Source of the DNA: Zea mays
Taxonomy: Eukaryota; Streptophyta; Magnoliopsida; Poales; Poaceae
DNA: 64,000 nucleotides
Assembly: GCF_902167145.1 (NCBI RefSeq)
Contig: NC_050097.1
Location: 41,524,095-41,588,094 of the forward strand
Direction: 5' to 3'
Both the position numbers and the translations under genes were made by a program. Below, piece after piece: positions 10,476-20,370 of this stretch (positions are counted from its first letter, which is position 1; every line of letters begins with the position of its first letter). The notes below the pieces were generated by a model. The model ran no database searches, had not been told where the DNA came from, and was given only the letters and a program-made list of their open reading frames with translations.

Positions 10476-10851
10476 GAAACTATAATCGCCCTCCACTTTG
10501 AGATGAGATCGTTTGCTCATATCGCTGAACACGCGTGCATGCACCACTTGTCTTGATAACGAAGAGCACGCCCAAAAAAGATACCACTTGATTTTTTTTT
10601 AAATTATGGTTTTGCTATTTGATAAAGTTTGAGCTTGCTTTTAGTACTTCAAATTCTCCTTTGGGATTAAACACCGAAAAAAAGATATTAATAAAGCATT
10701 AGAAAGTGTCAAATTTTATGGTCCTTAAACATTCTCCCCTTTTTAAAACTAGAAATGTTTCTTAAGGAGTAGATCAAAAAAAACTGACGAAATGCATTAT
10801 GTAGACTGACTTCCCCTATATATACGATGAACTAGTCATCATTTGGTCAAG

Positions 10852-11175
10852 GAGCTGACAGCTGATCGTGAGGGTTGGTGACGGAAAGAAGAGTCAACAA
10901 AAGGTCCACGGTGGGCGAAAGCTGATAGCTAGCAAGTGGCATGTTGTCCGTCACAAAAGAATGCCGTGCTTGATAAGTAAATGAGATCAGAGACGTGGCC
11001 TTTGAAAATGGCGCACGCGCTAGGATCTTTTGCAAGTACCTGTACCATAGATGCATTAGTTGGAAATAATGTATTTAGAATGGATTACTTATAAAAGAAC
11101 ATTTATGGGAGTGAGAGCGACCATTGATTCGTGTATTCACAATTTCACATCGTTCCCAATTTTAAATTCACACGT
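10852..11175. repeat. Dispersed direct duplicate X, second copy
   Basis: This is related to 6180-6515 in the same orientation. With the Y units it forms the order X-Y-Y'-X', not a simple X-Y-X-Y tandem. No gene is visible. The interval 10609-10851 is AT-rich and unassigned. Confidence 0.65.
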
Positions 11176-11514
11176 CTTGTAAGGGCATGTACAACCTATA
11201 AAAAATGGTTGTCTATATGTGTGTTGAAAAAAGACGTGCAGATAATATAAATCACAAATTATACAATGAGTTGTCTATTTATACTATTGTTGAACAGCAA
11301 AAGTGCCATGCAGACTGTCCGTGGTAGCGACGTGGACGACCCGCACGATTATATATTTTTAGCGAGATTTGTTAGCAAAACATGTGGGATTAACTTGAGA
11401 AGCGACTTGTAACGGGTCCAGACCTCCACTCTTTATATAGATGAAGGGGTACGGCCGATTGAACCCCACAATCGATCCAATCAAATCTACTTATCAATTT
11501 TATCTATTTGCATC

Positions 11515-13134
11515 TGTCGGCGTTTCGAGACCGGGGGGTCCCTAAGCCGACGAGTGAATGTGTCGCGTGCCCCAGCCCAGATGGGTCGAGCGCGTGGGCG
11601 AGCGCGAAGGGGGGAAGCGAGGTGGCCGGAGACGGGCGTGAGAGAGGTGGAAATCCCGCGGCCTTCGTGTTCGTCCCGCGCCCAGGTCGGGTGCGCTTGC
11701 AGTAGGGGGTTACAAGCGTCCACGCGGGTGAGGGAAGCGAGCGGCCCCAAGAGAGCGTCTGTCTCGTCCTCGTCCCCGCGCGGCCAACCTTCTCTAAGAA
11801 GGCCCTGGTCCTTCCTTTTATAGGCGTAAGGAGAGGATCCAGGTGTACAATGGGGGTGTAGCAGAGTGCTACGTGTCTAGCGGGGGAGAGCTAGCGCCCT
11901 AAGTACATGCCAATGTGGCAGCCGGAGAGATCTTGGCACCCAGCTGGTGTGATGTCGTGGCTGTCGGAGGAGCAACGGAGCCTGGCGGAGGGACAGCTGT
12001 CGGAGCGGTTGAGTCCTTGCTGACGTCCTCCTGCTTCCGTAAGAGAGCTGAGAGTCGCCGTCGTCACAGGGCTTGCGGGGCGCCATCATTGCCTATCTGG
12101 CGGAGCTAGCCAGATGGGACACCGGTCTTGTTCTCTGAGGCCCGAGTCGGCTCGGGGTAGGGTGATGATGGCGCTTCCTGTTGACGTGGCTGGCCTGCGC
12201 CCTAGGTCGGGCGACGTGGAGGCTCCTCCGAAGCCGAGGTCGAGTCTGTCTTCCATGGCCGAGGCCGAGCCCGAGCCCCTGGGTCGGGCGAGGCGGAGGT
12301 CGTTCGGCAGAGGCCAGGGCGGAGTCCGAGCCCTGGGGTCAGGCGAAGCGGAGTTCGTCGTCTTCCGGGGCCTAGCCCGAGTCCGAGCCCTGGGTCGGGC
12401 GGAGCGGAGTTCGCCGTCTTCCGGGGCTTAGCCCGAGTCCGAGCACTGGGTCGGGCGGAGCGGAGTTCGCCGTCTTCCGGGGCCTAGCCCGAGTCCGAGC
12501 CCTGGGTCAGGCGGAGCGGAGTTCGCCGTCTTCCGGGGCCTAGCCGAGTCCGAGCCCTGGGTCGGGCGGAGCGGAGTTCGCCGTCTTCCGGGGCCTAGCC
12601 CGAGTCCGAGCCCTGGGTCGGGCGGAGCGGAGTTCGCCGTCTTCCGGGGCTTAGCCCGAGTCCGAGCCCTGGGTCGGGCGGAGCGGAGTTTCCTATGGCG
12701 CCTTTGGCAGGGCCTGACTGCCTGTCAGTCTCACTCTGTCAAGTGGCACTGCAGTCGGAGTGGCGCAGGCGGCGCTGTCCTTCTATCAGACCGGTCAGTG
12801 GAGCGGCGAAGTGACGGCGGTCACTTCGGCTCTGCCGGGGGGCGCGCGTCAGGATAAAGGTGTCAGGCCACCTTTGCGTTAAATGCTCCTGCGACTCGGT
12901 CGGTCGGCGCGGCGATTTAGTCAGGGTTGCTTCTTAGCGAAGGCAAGGCCTCGGGCGAGCCAGAGACGTGTCCGCCGTTGGAGGGGGGCCTCGGGCGAGA
13001 CGGAAATCCCTCGGGGTCGGCTGCCCTTGTCCGAGGCTAATCGCACCCATCAGGCCTCTGCAGCTTTATGCTGATGGGGGTTACCAGCTGAGAATTAGGC
13101 GTCTTGAGGGTACCCCTAATTATGGTCCCCGACA
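11515..13134 (-). repeat. LTR copy 1 (3' LTR) of the Tat element
   Basis: This 1620-bp LTR runs TGTCGGCGTTTCGAG...GGTCCCCGACA on the plus strand. The minus-strand TATA box is TATAAAAG at 11822-11815. It contains seven copies of a 56-bp repeat. It differs from LTR copy 2 at only about fifteen to twenty positions that I can see by eye, i.e. roughly 1 percent, and shares with it the absence of a 51-bp block present in copy 3. Confidence 0.92.
12317..12690. repeat. 56-bp tandem repeat array in LTR copy 1
   Basis: There are seven units of 56 bp, each starting GAGTCCGAGCCCTGGGTCGG and containing GTTCGCCGTCTTCCGGGGC. Matching arrays lie in LTR copy 2 (about 24486-24857, seven units) and LTR copy 3 (about 25537-25852, six units). 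Open frames across these arrays are repeat artefacts. Confidence 0.9.
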
Positions 13135-16100
13135 GTAGCCCCCGAGCCTCGAAGGGAGTGTTAGCACTCGCTTGGAGGCTTTCGTCGCACTTTTTTGCAA
13201 GGGGACCAGCCTTTCTCGGTTGCATTTTGTTTCGGTGGGTGCGCGCGAGCGCACCCGCCGGGTGTAGCCCCCGAGGCCTCGGAGGAGTGGTTTCACTCCT
13301 CCGAGGTCTTAATGCCTTGCGTAATGCTTCGGCTGGTCTGGTTGTTCCCTCATGCGAACTGGCCGTAGCCCGGGTGCACGGTCGGGGCCCAAGTTCTCGG
13401 GCTGGTATGTTGACGCTGTCAATGGTTCGGCCGGAGCCGGTTTTGCGAGAGCAGCCCCCGAGCCTCCGCACAGGGCGAGAGGGCGATCAGGGACAGACTC
13501 GGCTTTTTTACATACGCCCCTACGTCGCCTTTCCGCAAGGAGGAGGGGGGAGAGCGCCATGTTACCCTCGATGGGCACCGAACATGGTGTCTCCGGTGAG
13601 CTGCAAGCGGGTAATCCGAGTGGACGTCCGTGCCCCGTTCGTTGGGGGTCGGCTAGGGGCCCAGAGGCACGCCCAAAAGTACTTGCGGGTGATCTGCCGA
13701 ACCCGGTCCCCTGGCGACAGGGTCCGAGGGCTCGATGCCTCCCTCCGATGGGATTCCGTTACAAGATCGCTCCCGCTGGTCTCGGAAATGTCCTAGGGTA
13801 CCTCGGGAGCGCAGCCCGAGCCTTGGTTATGTATCGAACGTACCCCTGATCATCCCTCGCTCGGCGTCTAAGGCGACTGTGAACCCTTCGGGGGCCAGCC
13901 TTCAAACCCCTGATCAGTAATGGGCGCGGAGCCCGAGTAGCCTGAGGCGTCCGTGGAGCCCTTCGGGGGGCCGGCCTTCGAACCTCTGACCAGTAGTGGG
14001 TGTAGGGCCCACGCGATCTGAGGCGGCTGTTGAACCCCTCGGGGGGCCAGCCTTCGAACCTCTGATCAGTAGGGGGGCTCGGAGCCCGGTTCCTTCACGG
14101 GGAAGGATCCTTTTCGGGGTATCCCCCTTTCCCGGTCCCTGTTGCAAGAGATAGAGAAAGAGGAAAAAAAGGAAAAGGATACGAAATCGAACGACGTGGT
14201 GTACCTTTTTTGGCACGGTTATTACGGCGAAGGCGAAGCGTCGCCCGCTTCTCCTGCCAGAAGCGCCGCCTGTCCTGCCGTGGAGTTAATGCGACGGGGC
14301 GAGTGGTTGGCGGGGCGGCCGTTGCGCGTGCGCGAGCCGTTCGAGGGACGAATCACGAGCGCGTCGTCTTCACGCCGTGAGAGGAGGCTCTCTTGCTGCC
14401 CCTGGATGGGACGTGAGCCTGGCCGACGACGTGACCGCTGCTCCCGCCCGCCTGCCACCGTCATTACTACCGGCCCACTTTCGGCTGCATTGACCGTCGC
14501 GCCAGGCTGGCGCTGCTGGGTCGTGCGCTGGGCCGCCTCGAGTCGCGGTATTGGTTCCGCAACTGAAGAGGCGCGGTGGTGGGGCAAGTGGCGGTGCAGT
14601 TGCTTGCATGCAGCATCCGGCGCGCTGGTTGCGTGACGCGTGGGCCTGGGCCTCCATGTTAGCGTGTTGGGAGTCGGGGAAGCGCGTCCACCTGGCGCGG
14701 TTGCATGCCGCCTGCATGGCTGCCCGCCCCTTCCGCCCGTTGGTCTGGGCAGAAGTGGGGGTCTCTTGTAACCGCTGGGCGGTTGTATGCACCACGCGCG
14801 GCGGTTTGGCTTCTTCTGCTCTGAGCCGGGTTGCATGACATGCGAGACCCAGCCCCTGCGCCGCAGGGGAGGGCCTTGGAGCGTGTTGGAGAAGACTCAG
14901 CCCGTGACGTTTGGGGGCGCACGTGGGAAGAGTTGCCTTTAAAAGGAGGGCGACCCCTTTCGGAAGGCGACCATGTCTTCTCCCTACCTTATGCATCGCG
15001 TCTTTTCACCTTCCAAGCCCCTAGATGGGGGGAACCCGCCGTCTTTTCGCCTCATCGTTGGAGGAACGCAACTCCGCGGGAGTTGGTACCTTTCAGCCAT
15101 CGTTCGGCTTCAAGGATTTTCATCATGCAGCCCGGCTGCACCCCTCCACCGGCGGTCACCCAAGATGGTGACCTCCAGCTTGATGGTGGGGGAAAGCGAG
15201 CCAGGCTGCGGCCTCTGTCCCTCCCTCGGCCTCAAGGATTTTCGTCATCCAGGCCAAGATGGAGGATGAGGCGAGTCGGGGGGCTGCCCCCGCGTGGGTC
15301 GGCTGCCCTTTTCTTCCCCTGGCGTCTGGGGGAGAATGGCATCCTCCAGTTTCGCGGGGACTTCCTCCAGCCATGCCGGGATAGGTGGGCCGCCGTCACT
15401 CGGCTAGGGCGCAGCACTACGCCCTCCGTCCGGACGACGGTTGCGCCGCGTACCGCGAGGGCGGCGCCCACGCTCTGGGCGGTTCTGACTAGGGCGAAGA
15501 CCTGCTGGCGCGCTTCGAGGCGTCGGCAGCCGGAGATGGCTTCTCTACCGATGAGATTGCCAACTCCGCCAGTAGCCCTGGGTCTCCGTCTCCCGGCCTA
15601 AATGGCTGGCTCTCGTCCTCTGCGGGTGAGAGTCCTCCTGTCGTAACACCAGCCCCGAAGCCGCTGCCGAAGCTGCTTCGCCGCCCGGGGCGGGGGTGAC
15701 TGCCGCTGTTGCCGGATCGGGCGGCGGTGGGCCATCCGTCGGCCCACGATCGCTCCGCGGGTTCCCCAATCTTGTGGGGTTGTTCGCACCCGCGGGGACG
15801 GAACCGGAGTTCCGTTTGTAATGGCACTTTGAATGCCAGGGTTTTTTGTTCATTATGGTTGTTGAGGCCTGAACATGTATGTAATTTTGGCACGGAGCCG
15901 TGTTTTTTCCTCATTTTCGAGCACTAAGACTCGCCTGTTGATTATCTGAACCGCTTCACCAAGCATGAGTCGCCCCATGTCAAGGTGACGAGTGAGGTAT
16001 CCGTATCCCGGAGGCGTAGGAATCCCTCGGCTCGATCGGCCTTGTTGTCTGAGGCTCCTCTAGCTTAGTTAAAGAGACCCCTTGGCCGCTCTTCGACGAG

Positions 16101-17180
16101 CCGAGGCCAGGGGTAGCGATATCAGCACGAACAGAGGCGGAGTTGGCTCGAAAATGAAAACCTGGTTGGCCGAAGCCTAACCGGGTTGTCCGTCAGCGGG
16201 GCCGATGCCGGAGTTGATCAGCCGAGGCCTCGGATCGGGCTGGCGCCCTTGGCAGATGGTTGGCCGAGGCCCCAGGGGTAACCGGCCGAGCCGCCTGCTC
16301 GGGCCGGATTCCCGGAGAAGTCCCTGGACCGCGTCACCGTCCGAGGCTGGGTCGGACCTCGCTGAAGGTGTCGTCGATGCCGAGGGTGCTACAGCCCCCT
16401 TCCAGCGTGAAGACCCGAGCCTGCAGGATCAGATTGTCTTGTAGCGTGTGCCTTCTGCGGCCGCTGAGGCCAGAACACACACCCTCGCTGCGTTGTAAAG
16501 TTGTGTCTCTTTTCCTCTTATTTCGAGTATCTGGACTTTTTTGTCGGTAACAGGGATGTTTGTGCGAGCGAGAGTTGCTTCTCGCGGAAGGTGATGAGTG
16601 AGGTATCCGTATCCCGGAGGCGTGGGAGTCCCTCGGCTCGGTCGGCCTTGCCGCTTACGCGTACTTTCACCCGTCCATGAGGCCCTGTCACCGACTCAGT
16701 CGAGAAGGCTCGAAGGATCGCTTCGGCAGAAGAGCTTCCGAACGTAAAGACTTGTTCGTTCCGCGGAATCACTTTATCCGAACGCGAGTTACTTATCGCA
16801 GAAGGTGATGAGTGAGGTATCTGTATCCTGGAGGCGTAGGAGTCCCTCGGCTCGGTCAGCCTTGGCTGCTTACGTGTACTCCGTCGTTTTCAGGATCCGC
16901 TTTTCGAAGTAGTAAAAAAGCACGAAAGATATTCTGCTAAAAGAGATCTTTTTTCGAGGAAAATTTCGACGCAGAGGGGGTCCCCCCCTTTTAGCCCCCG
17001 AGGGAGGGTCGGGCTTTGCCGAGGCGAGGCCGACCCTTCCTTGATGACTAAACTTTGCGTGGGTGCGAGGTATATGAACAACTTGAAAACATCTTAAGGG
17101 TAGAAGCGACGTAGCTGTTGGATGTTCCAAGCGTTGCCGTAGACCTCGCCTTGACTGTTGGCTAGCTTGTACGTTCCGGG
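13135..17180 (-). other. Long 3' internal non-coding region of the Tat element
   Basis: This lies between the integrase end and the 3' LTR. The minus strand ends in a purine-rich GAGGCTCGGGGGCTAC just before the LTR, the likely polypurine tract. It holds short repeats: about three roughly 75-bp units with CTTCGGGGGGCC.GCCTTCGAACC (13860-14070), and three copies of GAGTGAGGTATCCGTATCCC with flanks (near 15990, 16596, 16814). Many overlapping GC-rich frames occur on both strands; none shows a family I know. A possible antisense transcription unit is listed separately. Confidence 0.7.
14938..15930 (+). other. Possible antisense transcription unit in the Tat element
   Basis: On the plus strand (antisense to gag-pol) a TATA-like TTTAAAAGG at 14938-14946 precedes an ATG at 14973 that opens a 98-codon frame (MSSPYLMHRVFSPSKPLD). 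A T-rich, 3'-end-like segment lies at 15835-15915. Antisense ORFs in this position are known from other Tat elements, but the frame shows no domain I recognise and spliced exons cannot be assigned by eye. It could equally be non-coding. Confidence 0.3.
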
Positions 17181-19545
17181 CTACAGAACTTTGGCGATGA
17201 CGAATGGCCCCTCCCAGGGGGGCGTGAGCTTGTGCCTCCCTCGGGCGTCTTGCCGCAGCCGAAGCACCAGGTCGCCCACCTGGAGGTCTCGGGGCCGGAC
17301 CCCTCGGGCGTGGTAGCGTCGCAGGGACTGCTGGTACCGCGCCGAGTGTAGTAAGGCCTTGTCCCGAGCCTCTTCCAGCTGGTCCAGCGAGTCTTCTCGA
17401 CTAACTTGGTTGCTTTGATCGCTGTAGGCCCTCGTCCTCGGGGAGCCGTATTCCAGGTCAGTGGGCAAGACGGCCTCGGCCCCGTAGACCAGGAAGAACG
17501 GCGTGAAACCCGTGGCTCGGCTCGGTGTTGTCCTCAGGCTCCAGACCACCGAGGGGAGTTCCTTCATCCATCGCTTGCCGAACTTGTTGAGGTCGTTGTA
17601 AATCCGAGGCTTGAGCCCTTGTAGAATCATGCCGTTGGCACGTTCTACTTGCCCATTCGACATGGGATGAGCCACGGCGGCCCAGTCCACCCGGATGTGG
17701 TGATCCTCGCAAAAATCCAAGAATTTTCTGCCGGTGAACTGGGTGCCGTTGTCGGTAATGATGGAGTTTGGGACCCCGAAGCGATGGATGATGTTGGTGA
17801 AGAACGCCACCGCCTGCTCGGACCTGATGCTGTTCAGAGGTCGGACCTCGATCCACTTGGAGAATTTGTCGATGGCGACCAGCAGGTGCGTGTAGCCCCC
17901 GGGCGCCTTCTGCAAGGGACCGACGAGGTCCAGACCCCATACAGCAAAGGGCCAGGTGATGGGTATCGTCTGCAGAGCCTGAGCGGGCAGGTGGTTCTGC
18001 TTCGCATAGAATTGGCACCCTTCGCAGGTGCGGACAATTCTAGTGGCGTCAGCCACCGCCGTTGGCCAGTAGAAGCCTTGCCGGAAAGCATTCCCGACAA
18101 GGGCTCGAGGCGCTGCATGATGGCCGCAAGCCCCCGAGTGTATCTCTTGCAGGAGTTCCTGACCTTCGGCGATGGAGATGCATCGCTGGAGGATGCCCGA
18201 GGGGCTGCGGTGGTAGAGCTCCTTCTCATCGCCCAGCAAGACGAACGACTTGGCGCGTCGCGCTACCCGCCGAGCCTTGGCTTGGTCGAGGGGTAGCTCT
18301 CCTTGGCGGAGATATTGCAGGTACGGGGTCTGCCAATTTCGATCAGGCGTGGCCCCGCTCTGCTCCTCCTCGACGTGCAGTGTCTCGCCCTCGGGGGCCG
18401 AGGGTACCTCGGGCTGAACCGAGGGCGCCTCGGGTCGAACTGAGGGTGCCTCGGGCTGAGCCGAGGGTACCTCGGGCTGGACCGAGGGTGCCTCGGGCTC
18501 GGGCGTGTCGTCGATCTTGACGGATGGTTGATGTAGATCCTGGGAGAAGACGTCCGGGGGAACCGTCGTTCGCCCCGAGGCTATTTTTGCCAGCTCGTCC
18601 GCAGTCTCGTTGTAGCGCCGAGCGATGTGGTTAAGCTCGAGCCCGTAGAACTTGTCTTCCAGGCGCCGAACCTCATCGCAGTAGGCCTCCATCTTCGGGT
18701 CACGGCAGTGGGAGTTCTTCATGACTTGGTCGATGACGAGCTGCGAGTCACCGCGGGCGTCGAGGCGTCTGACCCCTAGCTCGATGGCGATCCGCAACCC
18801 GTTGACCAGAGCCTCGTACTCAGCCACATTGTTGGACGCCGGGAAATGGAGGCGTAGCACGTAGCGTAGGTGTTTCCCGAGGGGCGAGATGAAAAGCAGG
18901 CCCGCGCCGGCTCCCGTCTTCATCAGCGACCCGTCGAAAAACATGGTCCAGAGCTCTGGTTGGATCGGAGCCGTCGGCAGCTGGGTTTCGACCCATTCGG
19001 CTACGAAGTCCGCCAATACCTGGGACTTGATGGCCTTCTGAGGGGCGAACGAGATTGTCTCGCCCATGATTTCCACCGCCCACTTTGCGATCCTGCCCGA
19101 GGCCTCTCGGCACTGGATGATCTCCCCCAGGGGGAAGGATGACACCACAGTTACCGGATGAGACTCGAAGTAATGTCGCAACTTTCGCCTCGTCAGGATC
19201 ACTGCATACAGCAGCTTCTGAACTTGTGGGTAGCGGATCTTGGTCTCGGACAGTACCTCGCTGACGAAGTAAACTGGCCTCTGAACGGGCAATGCGTGCC
19301 CCTCTTCTTGCCTCTCGACCACAATCGCAGCGCTAACCACCTGAGTGGTCGCGGCGACGTAGACCAAGAGGGCTTCTCCGTCAGCTGGAGGCACCAAGAT
19401 AGGCGCCTTTGTGAGGAGCGCCTTCAGGTTCCCGAGAGCTTCCTCAGCCTCAGGGGTCCAAGCGAAGCACTCGGTCTTACAGAGGCAGACCTCTTTCGCC
19501 GAGGCATGAGATGAAACGGCTCAGGGCCGCGAGACATCCCATGAC
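17181..19545 (-). pseudogene. pol: Pol C-terminal part: RNase H and integrase of the Tat element
   Basis: The open part is 17181-19397 (738 codons), with upstream codons traceable to about 19480. In order it has the connection/RNase H region after RT, a second RNase H (MFFDGSLMKTGAGAG, about residues 150-290), a Pro/Glu-rich repeat linker (PSVQPEVPSAQPEAPS), then integrase. The integrase shows a zinc-binding HHCC region (HSGACGHH...CEGCQFY) and a DDE core: D in WGLDLVGP, D in ITDNGTQFTG, E in NGQVERANG. A TAG at 17181-17183 interrupts the C-terminus; the same frame continues about 30 codons (PGTYKLANSQGEVY...). Near 19480 a small deletion shifts the frame relative to RT. It cannot be translated as one protein. 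Confidence 0.88.
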
Positions 19546-19548
19546 CCT

Positions 19549-20370
19549 CTATACGCCTTTTAAGTCCTTGATGGGCCCCATGCTGGTGATAGCTGCGATC
19601 TTCTCCGGGTTGGCTTCGATGCCTCGCTCGGAGACGATGAACCCCAAGAGCATGCCCCGGGGCACCCCGAAGACACACTTCTCGGGATTGAGCTTGACGC
19701 CTTTCGCTTTGAGACATCGGAATGTCACTTCAAGGTCGGAGAGGAGGTCGGAAGCCTTCCTTGTCTTGACTACGATGTCATCGACGTAGGCCTCGACTGT
19801 GCGACCGATGTGTTCACCGAACACATGGTTCATGCACCGCCGGTACGTCGCGCCCGCATTCCTCAAACCGAACGGCATGGTGACATAGCAGTACATGCCG
19901 AAGGGCGTGATGAAAGAAGTCGCGAGCTGGTCGGACTCTTTCATCCGGATTTGGTGATACCCTGAGTAGGCATCGAGGAAGGACAGGGTTTCGCACCCAG
20001 CAGTGGAATCCACGATTTGATCGATGCGAGGCAGAGGGTAGGGAACCTTCGGACATGCTTTGTTGAGACCAGTGTAGTCTACACACATCCGCCATTTCCC
20101 CCCTTTCTTTCTCACAAGCACAGGGTTGGCAAGCCATTCGGGATGGAATACCTCTTTGATGAACCCTGTTGCCATTAGCTTGTGGATCTCCTCGCCTATC
20201 ACTCTGCGCTTCTCCTCGTCGAATCGGCGCAGAGGCTGCCTGACGGGTCGGGCTCCGGCCCGAATATCCAGCGAGTGCTCGGCGACATCCCTCGGTATGT
20301 CGGGCATGTCCGAGGGACTCCACGCAAAGACGTCGGCGTTTGCGCGGAGAAAGTCGACGAGCACTGCTTC
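19549..20370 (-). pseudogene. pol: Reverse transcriptase region of the Tat element
   Basis: The frame follows directly, in phase, after a TAG at 20371-20373 that ends the Gag-protease frame. It shows RT landmarks in order: NPVLVRKKGGKWRMCVDYTG, PLPRIDQIVD, SFLDAYSGYHQI, FGLRNAGATYRR and the catalytic AYVDDIVVK (YVDD). It ends at TAG 19549-19551 within a conserved GV-stop-RVMGC segment, where glutamine is expected. Reverse transcription of element RNA would occur in the cytoplasmic particle; this copy lacks an intact frame. Confidence 0.9.

Larger units (their letters stand above)
8077..10608. repeat. Tandem duplication unit Y, copy B, with two later insertions
   Basis: This copy is collinear with 6815-8068 but is split by a hAT element (8424-9128) and a solo LTR (9802-10475). 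Without those two it is about 1.15 kb. Copy A shows both empty target sites: CATGACTCCTGAGCCAA at 7249-7265 and GATGCGAAATTATAATC at 7931-7947. Sequence between the insertions has no recognisable gene. Confidence 0.8.

Noticed and set aside
12317..12690. Possible CRISPR-like regular array
   Set aside because: The 56-bp units are directly adjacent tandem repeats without unique spacers, inside a plant LTR.
13037..15914. Many GC-rich open frames in the Tat element 3' region
   Set aside because: Overlapping frames on both strands with biased composition and no recognisable domain. Only the TATA-associated antisense frame at 14973 was kept, as a low-confidence idea.
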